Positions 1-8,181 of a DNA stretch of 64,000 nucleotides are shown here, in pieces. The DNA is taken from assembly GCF_944381005.1 (NCBI RefSeq), contig NZ_CALWJM010000005.1, forward strand, positions 39,594 to 103,593, written 5' to 3'. This stretch comes from an uncultured Butyricicoccus sp. Lineage in GTDB: Bacteria; Bacillota; Clostridia; Oscillospirales; Butyricicoccaceae. The notes below the pieces were generated by a model. That model had not been told where the DNA came from and did not search any database. It worked only from the letters and a program-made list of their open reading frames with translations. Each line of letters begins with the position of its first letter. Position 1 is the first letter of the stretch. The translations under genes and the position numbers were made by a program.

Positions 1-99
1 TTGCTCGTTTTGGAGCTTTCTATGCATCCAAATGAGTGAATGTATGATAATTGCATCATCGCCGGGACAAACCAAAAATGAAAAAGGAGCAAAAATCAT

Positions 100-471
100 A
101 TGTCTAAGAGAATTATGGTTGTAGATGATTCCAGAATCGTACAGTTACAGATGCAGAAGGTACTAGCGGATTCGCAATATGAAGTAGCAGTATGCTGTAA
201 AAACGGACAGGAAGCCATCGAGAAGTACGAAACGGAAAAACCCGATTTGATTACAATGGATATTTTAATGCCCGGAATCGATGGCTTGGAAGCTGCGCGC
301 CAGATTATAGAGAAGCATCCGGACGCCAAAATATTGATGGTTTCTTCGCTGGCATATGATGATACCATGCAGGAAGCCAATAAGATTGGCGCCAAGGGAT
401 TTATCTATAAGCCATTTGACAGAGAACAGGTTCTGAAATGTCTGGATGATATTTTTGCAGAGAATGAATAA
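100..471 (+). CDS. Stand-alone CheY-like response regulator receiver
   Basis: 123 residues that form a single receiver domain with no output domain. The acidic pocket is D9-D10, the phosphoacceptor is D54 in the TMDILMPG stretch, and the conserved lysine is K104 in the YKPF motif. AAGGAG lies just upstream of the ATG. Single-domain receivers of this type act by protein-protein contact, as CheY does on the flagellar switch, or as phosphorelay intermediates. No kinase or chemotaxis gene is next to it, so its partner is unknown. A terminator follows 24 bases after the stop, so it is probably transcribed alone or as the last gene of an upstream unit. Confidence 0.93.
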   Translation: MSKRIMVVDDSRIVQLQMQKVLADSQYEVAVCCKNGQEAIEKYETEKPDLITMDILMPGIDGLEAARQIIEKHPDAKILMVSSLAYDDTMQEANKIGAKGFIYKPFDREQVLKCLDDIFAENE

Positions 472-494
472 AGAAAATCCAACTGGATGATATC

Positions 495-531
495 GCCGCC
501 AGTCCATGACAGGTATGGATTGGCGGCTTTT
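495..531 (+). terminator. Rho-independent terminator after the receiver gene
   Basis: Arms 495-507 and 515-527 (GCCGCCAGTCCAT against ATGGATTGGCGGC, one G-T pair), loop of 7, followed by TTTT. Confidence 0.8.
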
Positions 532-560
532 GTCTGCACAGGAAAGGAAGAAGAAAAAGC

Positions 561-1520
561 ATGGATAAAATCAAAACGGTCGCGTTGATAGGATTGGGTG
601 CAATCGGTTGTTCGGTGGCGCGTGAGCTGTGTCAGGCGGTGGGCGAGGAACACTTTCGTGTCATCGCGGGCGGGGCGCGTCGAGCGCGATTGGAGCGCGA
701 CGGCGTGATTATCAACGGCCAGCCCTGCAAGTTTCCAATCATTGACCCCGAACAGACGGTGGAACCGGCTGATTTGGTGGTGGTGACGGTTAAGTATGGC
801 GGACTGGAACAGGCTATACGAGATATCGCGGGACAGGTGGGGCCGAATACCACCATTATTTCTTTTTTAAACGGCATTTCATCTGAACAGATGTTGGCCG
901 AAGCGTATGGCTGGGAGCGCGTGCTGTATGGCATGGTGCGCCGTGCGGTGGTCATGGAGGGCAACCGCTGTACTTATGACCAATCGCGGGGCACTTACTA
1001 TTTCGGAGAAGCCAAAAATCCGACGCGCACACCGCGCGTGCAGCGGGTGTGCGAACTGTTTGAGCGGGCGGGGCTGAACTATCAGGTGCCGCCCGATATG
1101 GTGCGCGAACAGTGGGTAAAATTTATGGGCAACGTCAGCGAAAACCAGTCGGCGGCAATTTTGGGGATTCCGTATGCGGCATGGTATGAGGATGGAAACG
1201 ATGCCAACTGGATTCGGGAGACTGCCTGCCGGGAGGTCATCGCGGTCGCCAATCGGTTGGGCATTGACCTTGGAGAACAAGACCTGATACGTCAGCGCAC
1301 CTTGGCAAAATGCGTGCCATCTTGGGGCAAGCCTTCGACCTTACAGGACATAGAAGCAGGTCGCCCGACCGAGGTAGAGTTGTTTTCAGGGACGCTGTGC
1401 CGATTGGGGCGTGAAGTGGGTGTTCCCACGCCGGTCAGTGATTTGTTTTATCATATGATTCGCGTGTTGGAGCAGAAAAACGCCGGTGCATTCGACACAG
1501 AACCGGATACGGGTGCATAA
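561..1520 (+). CDS. Ketopantoate reductase (2-dehydropantoate 2-reductase family)
   Basis: 319 residues of the PanE/ApbA family, which reduces 2-dehydropantoate to pantoate with NADPH in pantothenate and CoA synthesis. The N-terminus has a Rossmann motif, GLGAIG at 11-16. An LNG motif at 103-105 and the REQWVKFMGN segment (K187) match the region holding the catalytic lysine of the family. The start has a GGAAGAAG-type ribosome site. It sits alone between two terminators with no other pantothenate genes nearby. Several paralogues of this family act on other 2-oxo acids, so the substrate is inferred. Confidence in the family is high and in the exact substrate moderate. Confidence 0.85.
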   Translation: MDKIKTVALIGLGAIGCSVARELCQAVGEEHFRVIAGGARRARLERDGVIINGQPCKFPIIDPEQTVEPADLVVVTVKYGGLEQAIRDIAGQVGPNTTIISFLNGISSEQMLAEAYGWERVLYGMVRRAVVMEGNRCTYDQSRGTYYFGEAKNPTRTPRVQRVCELFERAGLNYQVPPDMVREQWVKFMGNVSENQSAAILGIPYAAWYEDGNDANWIRETACREVIAVANRLGIDLGEQDLIRQRTLAKCVPSWGKPSTLQDIEAGRPTEVELFSGTLCRLGREVGVPTPVSDLFYHMIRVLEQKNAGAFDTEPDTGA

Positions 1521-1529
1521 GCCGAACAA

Positions 1530-1566
1530 AAAACGCCCGCATGGTGAAAAACCATGCGGGCGTTTT
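1530..1566. terminator. Bidirectional terminator between convergent genes
   Basis: A 16-bp perfect stem (1530-1545 with 1551-1566), AAAACGCCCGCATGGT and its complement. A-tract on one side and T-tract on the other, so it can stop transcription both from the reductase and from degV. Confidence 0.9.
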
Positions 1567-1577
1567 GGTGTCAGTCA

Positions 1578-2414
1578 TTAGTAACAGATAATCATGCCCT
1601 GTTCTTCGGCATAGTAGCTGGTTAGTCCGTGGGTGGGAAGAATGGTCACACGCACGCCGGGTGCCTGTGCTTCCAGCAGATTTTGCAGGGTGAGTGCCAG
1701 CTTTAAATTAAAACAGTGCGTGATAACCACATGTCGGGTGGATAGGTCACAGTCGGCTTTCATATCTTTAACCAGTGTCAGCAAGGTGTTGCGTTCCCCG
1801 CGGCACTTGTGGGCAATGGCAATGCGGCCGTGGTCGGAAGTGCCAATTAAGCGCATCCCCAATTTTTTGGCGAGTACACCGACGATTTTTGGCATTCGAC
1901 CGGCCTTGGCCAGATTGTCGAACGAGCACAGGGTGTAATAGATGTGCAGCGTTTGGTTATAGTCCTCGGCTTGATGGATGATTTCTTCAAAGGAAAGCCC
2001 TTGTGCAATCAGTTCATTGATTTTTTGCGCCAGTAAAATCATTTGCCCCGAAGTGGCACACGAGTTGATGACGGCAATTTTTTTATCCGGGTATTCATCC
2101 ATCACTAGGTCACGGGCGGTCATGGCCGAGTTGTATGAGCCGCTCAAACCGGCAGAGATGGTCACAGCGAACGTCCAGTCAGCCGATTCAAAGACCTTTG
2201 CCCATGCAGCCGGAGAAGGGCAAGAAGAGCCGGTCGCACCGGAGGAAGCGCGCATGGTATCCATCATGACACGCACATCCATGCCCGGTTCATCTACAAA
2301 ACTCATGCCATCCACTTGCAGCGTAAGCGGTACGATGGCAAGTGATACATTGGGGGCGCAGTCCATGCCCTCATGCAGGTCGCTGGAGCTGTCAACAGCA
2401 ATCATAATTTTCAT
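1578..2414 (-). CDS. DegV family fatty-acid-binding protein
   Basis: 278 residues beginning MKIMIAVDSSSD. The ATG at 2414 is preferred over the upstream in-frame ATG at 2456 because AGGATG sits 7 bases before it and the homologous part starts there. DegV proteins (FakB in staphylococci) bind a fatty acid and present it to the kinase FakA for phosphorylation and entry into phospholipid synthesis. The TGSSCPSP segment (about 61-68) and the ISAGLSGSY motif (86-94) are the conserved lipid-binding elements. No kinase partner is adjacent. A near-perfect promoter lies upstream at 2512-2540. Confidence 0.88.
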   Translation of the reverse strand: MKIMIAVDSSSDLHEGMDCAPNVSLAIVPLTLQVDGMSFVDEPGMDVRVMMDTMRASSGATGSSCPSPAAWAKVFESADWTFAVTISAGLSGSYNSAMTARDLVMDEYPDKKIAVINSCATSGQMILLAQKINELIAQGLSFEEIIHQAEDYNQTLHIYYTLCSFDNLAKAGRMPKIVGVLAKKLGMRLIGTSDHGRIAIAHKCRGERNTLLTLVKDMKADCDLSTRHVVITHCFNLKLALTLQNLLEAQAPGVRVTILPTHGLTSYYAEEQGMIICY

Positions 2415-2511
2415 AAAAACACATCCTAAAAACGCAGCCCGCAGCGCAAAACGCACGCGGGAGGGAATTCTCTTTTTGATGTAGTATTCAAAACTATATA
2501 GGGATGGGACT

Positions 2512-2540
2512 AGTATAGCAAGTCAGCCGTCAAATGTCAA
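2512..2540 (-). promoter_or_regulatory. Sigma-A promoter of degV
   Basis: On the minus strand TTGACA (2535-2540), 17-base spacer, TATACT (2512-2517). Confidence 0.8.
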
Positions 2541-2563
2541 TGGCACAGATATGTAAAAACTGC

Positions 2564-2592
2564 TTGCCAAATGGTGTAAAATCAAGGATAAT
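2564..2592 (+). promoter_or_regulatory. Sigma-A promoter of the DMT exporter gene
   Basis: TTGCCA (2564-2569), 17-base spacer, GATAAT (2587-2592). It is divergent from the degV promoter, which lies 24 bases away. Confidence 0.6.
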
Positions 2593-2657
2593 AGAGAAAC
2601 AGTCGGTTTGACCGAACAAAGAAAGACCAGATAAAAAAGATAAGGGGATGAAAGAAA

Positions 2658-3575
2658 ATGAAATCGACGGCAACACGTCTGCGTGCAAGTGCCCTTTTAC
2701 TGCTAACGGCAGTCATTTGGGGTGTGGCTTTTGTCGCGCAGTCGGTGGGAATGGATTATGTTGGGCCGTTTACCTTCAGCAGCGTGCGCAATCTGATTGG
2801 TGGTGTGGTACTGCTGCCGTGTATTGCGCTGCTCGACCGTTTAAATGGTGGGGCACAGCGCGTGCCCTCCAGCGGTAAGCGCACGATGTGGCCGGTATTG
2901 GGCGGTGTGTGTTGCGGCGCTGCGTTGGCGGTGTCCGAGGTGCTCCAACAGTTCGGCATTGCGCGTACCAGCGTGGGCAAGGCGGGATTTTTGACCGCGA
3001 TGTATATTTTAATCGTGCCGCTGCTGGGGTTGTTTGTCGGCAAGCGGGTCGGGGCTAAGATTTGGGCAGCCGTTGCGCTGGCTGTTTTCGGCATGTATCT
3101 GTTGTGTATGACCGAATCCTTTCAGATTGCGCTGGGCGATTGGCTGGTATTGCTTGCCGCCGTGGGCTTTTCGCTGCATATTCTGATTATTGACCATTTT
3201 TCACCCGGTGTAGACGGAGTGCGCATGTCCTGTATCCAGTTTTTTACCGCCGGATTGCTGTGTCTCGTACCGACCTTGATTTGGGAACAACCCACTTGGG
3301 GCGCATTGTTGTCGGCATGGGCGCCCATTTTGTACGCTGGTGTGTTGAGCAGCGCAGTAGCTTATACCTTGCAGGTCATTGGGCAGCGCGATACCGAGCC
3401 GACGGTAGCTTCTCTGATTTTGTCGTTGGAATCGGTTGTGGCGGCGCTTGCAGGCTGGGCGATTTTGGGAGAACGACTGTCCACACGCGAATTGCTGGGG
3501 TGTGTGCTGGCGTTTGCCGCAATCGTGCTGGCACAGCTGCCGGAAAAACGGGTTTGTGCACCAAACAGGCAATGA
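2658..3575 (+). CDS. DMT-superfamily transporter (EamA/RhaT-like)
   Basis: 305 residues and about ten hydrophobic segments, arranged as two EamA repeats (roughly 10-150 and 160-295). The N-terminal VIWGVAFVAQ and the C-terminal SLESVVAALAGWAILGE signatures are typical of drug/metabolite exporters of the inner membrane. The start ATG at 2658 follows AAGGGGATGAAAG. An ATG at 2648 opens a different frame. The substrate cannot be read from sequence; relatives export amino acids, nucleotides or other metabolites. It is transcribed divergently from degV, with a promoter of its own. Confidence 0.88.
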   Translation: MKSTATRLRASALLLLTAVIWGVAFVAQSVGMDYVGPFTFSSVRNLIGGVVLLPCIALLDRLNGGAQRVPSSGKRTMWPVLGGVCCGAALAVSEVLQQFGIARTSVGKAGFLTAMYILIVPLLGLFVGKRVGAKIWAAVALAVFGMYLLCMTESFQIALGDWLVLLAAVGFSLHILIIDHFSPGVDGVRMSCIQFFTAGLLCLVPTLIWEQPTWGALLSAWAPILYAGVLSSAVAYTLQVIGQRDTEPTVASLILSLESVVAALAGWAILGERLSTRELLGCVLAFAAIVLAQLPEKRVCAPNRQ

Positions 3576-3694
3576 AATTGGTATTGGCATATAAAAAGCG
3601 CAGCATAGGGAAACAGAATGAAAATGTAACCGAAAGATAGGAATCCTTGTCACAATGCTCAAAAACAGAAGAAATAGGTCGTGAAAAATGTCCA

Positions 3695-3724
3695 TTGCGA
3701 GAATGAGCACCAAAGGGGTATAAT
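3695..3724 (+). promoter_or_regulatory. Orphan sigma-A promoter
   Basis: TTGCGA (3695-3700), 18-base spacer, TATAAT (3719-3724). It points toward the 3' end of the opposite-strand capA-like gene and has no coding region in front of it; the next element is a terminator. Confidence 0.65.
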
Positions 3725-3730
3725 AAAACC

Positions 3731-3858
3731 AAACCACAAGAATTTTACTGGAAACAGTAGATGGTCCCATATCCCAAATTGTTCTTTTTACTTCTCATAC
3801 CTTGATTGCGCTGGCACCCCGAATGAGTCTCCCTCCCGTTCGGGGCGCTGGCTCTTTC
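3731..3858 (+). ncRNA. Candidate small RNA (promoter plus terminator, no ORF)
   Basis: From the predicted start, about 7 bases after the -10 box, to a terminator is roughly 130 nt. Near its 5' end is a hairpin with arms TACTG/CAGTA (3746-3750, 3755-3759) closed by a GAAA tetraloop. At its 3' end CCCCGAA (3817-3823) pairs with TTCGGGG (3839-3845), followed by a U-rich tail (3851-3858). No convincing reading frame lies within. I do not recognise it as 6S, SRP RNA, tmRNA or RNase P. It could instead be an untranslated tail, since the hairpin also serves as the only terminator downstream of the DMT gene. Confidence 0.4.
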
Positions 3859-3861
3859 TTT
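3817..3861 (+). terminator. Rho-independent terminator downstream of the DMT gene
   Basis: 7-bp stem CCCCGAA/TTCGGGG (3817-3823, 3839-3845) with a U-rich run starting 5 to 6 bases later. It works only on the plus strand. Confidence 0.6.
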
Positions 3862-3873
3862 TTTTGCCGCCCA

Positions 3874-5088
3874 TTAACGCGACAGGCTATCGCCCTGCTT
3901 GCCGAGAATGGCGTGGCAGTCCTCTACACATTTTTGTAATTTTTTGTAGGTGGATGTTGTAACCAAGTCGGTTTTTCCGGCTTCATAGTCGCGTATGGCG
4001 CGGTGTGCGTCAAGCAAAATATAGCGTTCACCGTTGACCTGCTGTTCACGGTCAAGCATATACATAGGGACATATTGCACATTCGTCACCTGACTGATAC
4101 CGGTGTTGGGATTTTTGGTCAGCTCCAGTTGCAGCACGACTGTTGTGTCGGTGTATTCGTCGTTTTGTGCTGAAATGAAGTTGCCCAGCGACCAGCACAC
4201 AAAACCGGTGCGGGTCGTGCCATCTTCATTTTGTAGCTCGCGTGTTTCCATCGGTTGCAATACATGGGGGTGCCCGCCTAAAATGATATCTGCGCCAAGC
4301 GAGAACAGGTAGTCGGCGATTTCTTCCTGATGGTCGTTTTGGGTGGTCTGATATTCGGTGCCCCAATGCACCATGACCGCGATGAGGTCGGGGGAAAGCG
4401 CCTTTGCCGCTTTGAAATCGCGCCAAAGTAGGCTGGTGGAAAGCGTTTGCGCGTCGTCCAGATAGTCCGTGTGCAAGATATTGACCGTTCCGGAGTGCGA
4501 TTTGCTGACCGGAATCCCGTTGGTGCCGTAGGTGTAGGACAGGAACGCCATGCGGATACCGCCCACATCGGCCAGATAAACGCCGCGGTCATTGTCATTG
4601 CGTTCCTCTGCCGAACGGTAGGTGCCGACATGTGCCAGCCCTACGCCGTCAAGCACGTCCAGCGTGCGCGCCAGCCCGTCATAGCCGCGGTCAAGACAAT
4701 GGTTGTTTGCCGTGCTCACAAGGTCGAAACCGGCATCGGCCAGCGCTGCGCCCAGTGCGTCGGGCGAGTTGAACGCCGGAAAGCCCGAATAGTCCGGCCC
4801 ACCAGCAAAGGTGGTTTCCAGATTGACCACGGCATAGTCGGCGGCCGACACCCAAGGCTTGGCAAAGCGAATCATGGGCTTATAGTCATAGCCCTGTGCC
4901 GCCTCGTCATAGGCATCGCGTGTCTGCGGCATGTGGCTCATTGTGTCGCCGCACACAGCGAGCGTAGCGACAATGTTGGGTTGTTCGGTCGCAGCCGGGT
5001 CGGCTGGCTCAGAAGGGGAATCAGGTTCGGCACCACAGCCCGCCAACAGTGTGCAAATCACCAAAAGCGCAAGCAATCGTTTGCCCAT
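3874..5088 (-). CDS. CapA-like lipoprotein (PGA_cap metallophosphatase domain)
   Basis: 404 residues from the ATG at 5088, chosen because AAGGAGG precedes it; the upstream ATG at 5109 has no such site. The first 18 residues form a lipoprotein signal ending LLAGC, so Cys18 is the lipidated residue and the protein is anchored on the outside of the membrane. The domain is that of CapA/PgsA, a calcineurin-like fold: NLETTF, NNHCLDRG, HWGTEY and GGHPHVLQP provide the metal and phosphate ligands seen in the family. Classical CapA works with CapB and CapC in poly-gamma-glutamate export, but those genes are absent here. A role in capsule synthesis is therefore not supported, and a cell-surface phosphoesterase is the safer reading. 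Confidence 0.85.
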   Translation of the reverse strand: MGKRLLALLVICTLLAGCGAEPDSPSEPADPAATEQPNIVATLAVCGDTMSHMPQTRDAYDEAAQGYDYKPMIRFAKPWVSAADYAVVNLETTFAGGPDYSGFPAFNSPDALGAALADAGFDLVSTANNHCLDRGYDGLARTLDVLDGVGLAHVGTYRSAEERNDNDRGVYLADVGGIRMAFLSYTYGTNGIPVSKSHSGTVNILHTDYLDDAQTLSTSLLWRDFKAAKALSPDLIAVMVHWGTEYQTTQNDHQEEIADYLFSLGADIILGGHPHVLQPMETRELQNEDGTTRTGFVCWSLGNFISAQNDEYTDTTVVLQLELTKNPNTGISQVTNVQYVPMYMLDREQQVNGERYILLDAHRAIRDYEAGKTDLVTTSTYKKLQKCVEDCHAILGKQGDSLSR

Positions 5089-5244
5089 AACAGCCTCCTT
5101 TGTTGACAAAAATTGACATTTTTTCCATTATATCACAGTCAATGACGGGAGAAATGAAAAAATTATAAAAAATTTGTGACACTGCTTGCAGTTTGCCCAC
5201 AAAACGCATACAATAAAGGTGGAACAAGAGAGGAGGCGTTTCCA

Positions 5245-5766
5245 ATGGACTTATCCTTTGAGGCTGCGACCTCAGATATTCTTGCCCATCCGCTGTTTGA
5301 GCAGACCCGTGAGTTTACACACCACGGCATTGATAATTCGGTGTATGACCATTCGGTTGCAGTTGCGCGTCTGGCGTATCGCATGGCGCTTGCGCTCAAC
5401 CTGACCGAAGCCGAAGTGATTTCGGTCACACGCGCAGCGTTGCTGCATGACTTCTTTGGCTATGACTGGCATGACGAATGGTTTAAGCGCTTCTTGCGTC
5501 ATTACCGCGGTGTGCGTCGGTTGACCCATATGCACGCCTTTGTGCATGGCGCACTGGCGGCCAAGCGTGCTTCGCGCTATTTTGCGCTGACCGACCGACA
5601 GCGTGATGCGATTGCGGCGCATATGTTCCCGCTTGCACCTATGGTGCCGCGCTCCAAGGAAGGCTGGATTGTCACCGCAGCGGATAAAATCGTTGCAGCG
5701 GCTGAGATGAGCCGATGCGTTTCGCGAGCTGCCCGACGTACCGTGCGCCGCGTAGTATTGGACTAA
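5245..5766 (+). CDS. HD-domain hydrolase
   Basis: 173 residues starting at the ATG at 5245, 8 bases after AGAGGAGG. It is an HD superfamily protein: VYDHSVAVARLAYRMA gives the first histidine, ALLHDFFG the HD pair, and HMFPLAP plus TAADKIVA the remaining conserved metal ligands. Proteins of this size and layout are metal-dependent phosphohydrolases, often on nucleotides, but the substrate is not evident. It is monocistronic, closed by a strong bidirectional terminator. Confidence 0.85.
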   Translation: MDLSFEAATSDILAHPLFEQTREFTHHGIDNSVYDHSVAVARLAYRMALALNLTEAEVISVTRAALLHDFFGYDWHDEWFKRFLRHYRGVRRLTHMHAFVHGALAAKRASRYFALTDRQRDAIAAHMFPLAPMVPRSKEGWIVTAADKIVAAAEMSRCVSRAARRTVRRVVLD

Positions 5767-5781
5767 AACAAGACAGAGTGC

Positions 5782-5819
5782 AAAAAAAGCCACTGGAACG
5801 ACCGTTCCGGTGGCTTTTT
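5782..5819. terminator. Bidirectional terminator
   Basis: 11-bp stem GCCACTGGAAC/GTTCCGGTGGC (5789-5799, 5804-5814), A7 before and T5 after. It serves the HD gene and the minus-strand small membrane protein. Confidence 0.9.
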
Positions 5820-5828
5820 CCTATGCTG

Positions 5829-6041
5829 TTATAGTTTTCGGAAGAGCGGCTGGAATAATCCGCCGAATGCGCCGCCGTTCTGCTGTGAAATCAGAAGCAG
5901 AATCAAGCACAGCAAAATCGCTGCTGTGATTGCGGACAGCTTGGAATAGGATGGTTCGCGGCTGACCGAAACAAAACACCGGACAATTACGCCAAGTGAG
6001 CCGGCAAGTACGAAAATGAGCAGGCAATAGACAAGAAACAT
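5829..6041 (-). CDS. Small two-helix membrane protein, unknown function
   Basis: 70 residues, with AAGGAGG 8 bases before the ATG at 6041, which supports this frame over an overlapping one. One hydrophobic segment spans about residues 2-25 (FLVYCLLIFVLAGSLGVIV) and a second about 36-52 (ITAAILLCLILLLIS). The tail is rich in glycine and phenylalanine. I do not recognise a family. It is followed by the bidirectional terminator and preceded, 24 bases away, by the stop of the GNAT gene on the same strand, so the two may be cotranscribed. Confidence 0.7.
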   Translation of the reverse strand: MFLVYCLLIFVLAGSLGVIVRCFVSVSREPSYSKLSAITAAILLCLILLLISQQNGGAFGGLFQPLFRKL

Positions 6042-6065
6042 ATCGTACCTCCTTGTGTTTGGTGT

Positions 6066-6518
6066 TTAAGCGTCACAGTCCATCGTCATTTGACGGTAAG
6101 GCAGGTCTTGGAAGCCGAGTGCGCGGTAAAGCGCAGCCGCACGGGGGTTTTCGTCGGTCACTTCCAGACGGAAGCGCGCGGCATGGGGATACTTTTGGTG
6201 TACAGCGGCAATCAGCTTGCGCCCAATGCCCATAGAGCGGCAATCCGCGTTCACCATCAGTTCTTCCAGCCAGACGCACAGTCCGCCCGCCTCATTCGAC
6301 CAAGTTAGCCCAAGCAGACAATAGCCGACCGGTTTGCCGTCGTCGGTCTGTGCAATCAGACAGTCGGCATAGGGCGTGCCCTGTACAAGCTGGTCAAAGG
6401 TGCGTTCGGCGTGGTGCGGGGGGATGGCGTGGCAGACCGCAGGGGACTGATAGAACGTGCGCACGGCGTCGCAGAAAAAGGCGCGGTCATCAGCACGAAT
6501 GGAACGGATGAGCAACAA
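6066..6518 (-). CDS. GNAT family N-acetyltransferase
   Basis: 150 residues with the GNAT fold. The acetyl-CoA pyrophosphate loop is at about 95-105 (MVNADCRSMGIGRKLI, Q/RxxGxG/A type), and the C-terminal ENPRAAALYRALGFQ is the usual motif of beta-strand 6. GGAGGT precedes the ATG at 6518. The acceptor substrate is unknown. It lies between metY and the small membrane protein on the same strand. Confidence 0.88.
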   Translation of the reverse strand: MLLIRSIRADDRAFFCDAVRTFYQSPAVCHAIPPHHAERTFDQLVQGTPYADCLIAQTDDGKPVGYCLLGLTWSNEAGGLCVWLEELMVNADCRSMGIGRKLIAAVHQKYPHAARFRLEVTDENPRAAALYRALGFQDLPYRQMTMDCDA

Positions 6519-6556
6519 AGATACCTCCTAGAACGATGAACTGTAATGTGAGCGAA

Positions 6557-7822
6557 TCAGAGCTGGGCAAGTGCTTGGTCGAGGTCGGCAATGATATCGT
6601 CAACGTGCTCCAGACCAACCGACAGACGTACCAGACCAGGCTCAATGCCAGCGGCAACCAACTGTTCGTCGGTAAGCTGGCGATGGGTTTCCGAAGCCGG
6701 ATGCAGGACACAGGTGCGGATATCGGCTACATGCACTTCGTTGGAAGCCAGCTTGAGCGAGTCCATAAACTTCATGGCAGTTTCACGACCGCCTTTGATG
6801 TCGATGGACATAACGCCCGATGTGCCGAGCGGCAAATACTTGCAAGCGCGTGCGTGATGGGGGTCGGATTCCAGACCGGGGTAGCGCACATGCGCAATCT
6901 TGTCCGAGGCTTGCAGATGCTTGGCAATGGTCAGCGCGTTTTGGCAGTAGCGCTGCATACGCACGGGCAGCGTTTCCAAGCCAAGATTGAGCAGGAATGC
7001 CGAATGTGCAGCCGGATAGCAGCCGAAATCGCGCATGAGCTGCATACGCGCCTTGATGATGTAAGCGAGGTTGCCGAAGTCGCGGGTATATACCACGCCA
7101 TGATAGCTTTCATCCGGCTCGGTGAAGTCGGGGAACTTGCCCGAAGCAGCCCAGTCGAACTTGCCGCTGTCTACAATGACACCGCCGCCCTGCACCGCAT
7201 GACCGTCCATGTACTTGGTGGTCGAGTGGATGACGATATCTGCGCCGAACTCGATGGGGCGGCACAGGTAGGGGGTGGCAAAGGTGTTGTCGATGATGAG
7301 CGGCACGCCGTTTTTGTGTGCGATGTTTGCCCATTTTTCGATATCGAATACGGTCAAAGCCGGGTTTGCCAGCGTTTCACCAAAGACTGCTTTGGTGTTG
7401 GGCTTGAACAGCTTTTGGATTTCTGCTTCATCGGCTTCAGCATCTGCCCAGATGCACTCAATGCCCAGCTTTTTGAGCGTCACGCCAAACAGGTTAATGG
7501 TGCCGCCGTAGATGGTGGAGGCGGCAATAAAGCTGTCACCAGCCGAGCACAGGTTCAAGATGGACAAGAGCGAAGCGGCCTGACCGGACGAGGTCAGCAT
7601 AGCACCGGCACCGCCCTCCATAGCGGCAATTTTCTTTTCCACTGCGTCACAGGTGGGGTTTGCAAAACGGGAGTACATGTACTCGGTGGGCATGTCAAAT
7701 AGACCAGCGATATGTGCGGTGGAATCAAAACGGTAGGTGGTAGACTGCACGATAGGCAGGGCACTGGGGCCACCATTCTCGGGCTTGTATCCTTCGTGCA
7801 GGCATTGGGTTTCGATTTTCAT
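6557..7822 (-). CDS. metY: O-acetylhomoserine sulfhydrylase (aminocarboxypropyltransferase)
   Basis: 421 residues, PLP-dependent Cys/Met metabolism family. The start at 7822 has GGAGGG 8 bases upstream. The PLP lysine is K203 in the STTKY motif and the cofactor aspartate is in IIDNTFATPY. The KFPDFTEPDESYHGVVY-type insertion is characteristic of O-acetylhomoserine sulfhydrylases rather than cystathionine gamma-synthases. The enzyme makes homocysteine from O-acetylhomoserine and sulfide, giving direct sulfhydrylation into methionine. The leader is only about 30 nt, too short for a SAM riboswitch. Its homoserine precursor would come from the hom gene at 53 kb. Confidence 0.9.
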   Translation of the reverse strand: MKIETQCLHEGYKPENGGPSALPIVQSTTYRFDSTAHIAGLFDMPTEYMYSRFANPTCDAVEKKIAAMEGGAGAMLTSSGQAASLLSILNLCSAGDSFIAASTIYGGTINLFGVTLKKLGIECIWADAEADEAEIQKLFKPNTKAVFGETLANPALTVFDIEKWANIAHKNGVPLIIDNTFATPYLCRPIEFGADIVIHSTTKYMDGHAVQGGGVIVDSGKFDWAASGKFPDFTEPDESYHGVVYTRDFGNLAYIIKARMQLMRDFGCYPAAHSAFLLNLGLETLPVRMQRYCQNALTIAKHLQASDKIAHVRYPGLESDPHHARACKYLPLGTSGVMSIDIKGGRETAMKFMDSLKLASNEVHVADIRTCVLHPASETHRQLTDEQLVAAGIEPGLVRLSVGLEHVDDIIADLDQALAQL

Positions 7823-7862
7823 GCGAGAATCCCTCCAAACGTAGAATCGTGAATCTGAATTT

Positions 7863-7891
7863 ATTGTATCATGCGTGCTAGGCGCGGTCAA
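7863..7891 (-). promoter_or_regulatory. Promoter of metY
   Basis: Minus strand TTGACC (7886-7891), 17-base spacer, TACAAT (7863-7868). Confidence 0.75.
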
Positions 7892-7896
7892 GGAGA

Positions 7897-7925
7897 TAGA
7901 CAGGCAGGAAGCGGCCTGTTATAAT
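7897..7925 (+). promoter_or_regulatory. Promoter of the DUF896-cca group
   Basis: TAGACA (7897-7902), 17-base spacer, TATAAT (7920-7925). Its -35 box is only 5 bases from the metY -35 box on the other strand. Confidence 0.65.
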
Positions 7926-7966
7926 AAAGAAAAACATGTTTACAAGGACAAAAGGAGAGATTGTCT

Positions 7967-8179
7967 ATGACCGATGAAAAAATTGAACGTATCAATGCGT
8001 TGGCGCGCAAGGCGCGTGCCGAGGGCCTGACCGAGGCCGAAAAAGAAGAACAGCGCAAACTGCGGGAAGAATATATTGCAGGCTTTCGCCGTAGTCTGAA
8101 AGCACAGCTTGACAATACCGTTGTGCTCAATCCGGACGGCACTTCTTACCGATTGCGCCAAAAGAGGGAAGGACATTGA
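7967..8179 (+). CDS. DUF896 (UPF0291, YnzC-like) small protein
   Basis: 70 residues from the ATG at 7967, 8 bases after AAAGGAGA; the TTG at 7961 is too close to the ribosome site. The sequence is two charged helices (EKIERINALARKARAEGLT, then EEQRKLREEYIAGFRRSL) followed by a short tail, matching the UPF0291 family of Bacillus YnzC. The family is a helical hairpin of unknown function, often made under SOS or stress control. It is the first gene of an apparent operon with the nucleotidyltransferase and the HD protein; its stop is two bases before the next ATG. Confidence 0.9.
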   Translation: MTDEKIERINALARKARAEGLTEAEKEEQRKLREEYIAGFRRSLKAQLDNTVVLNPDGTSYRLRQKREGH

Positions 8180-8181
8180 CG

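Noticed and set aside
1..39. Possible 3' end of an upstream gene (frame 1, stop at 37-39)
   Set aside because: Only 12 codons are visible, too few to support a coding call.
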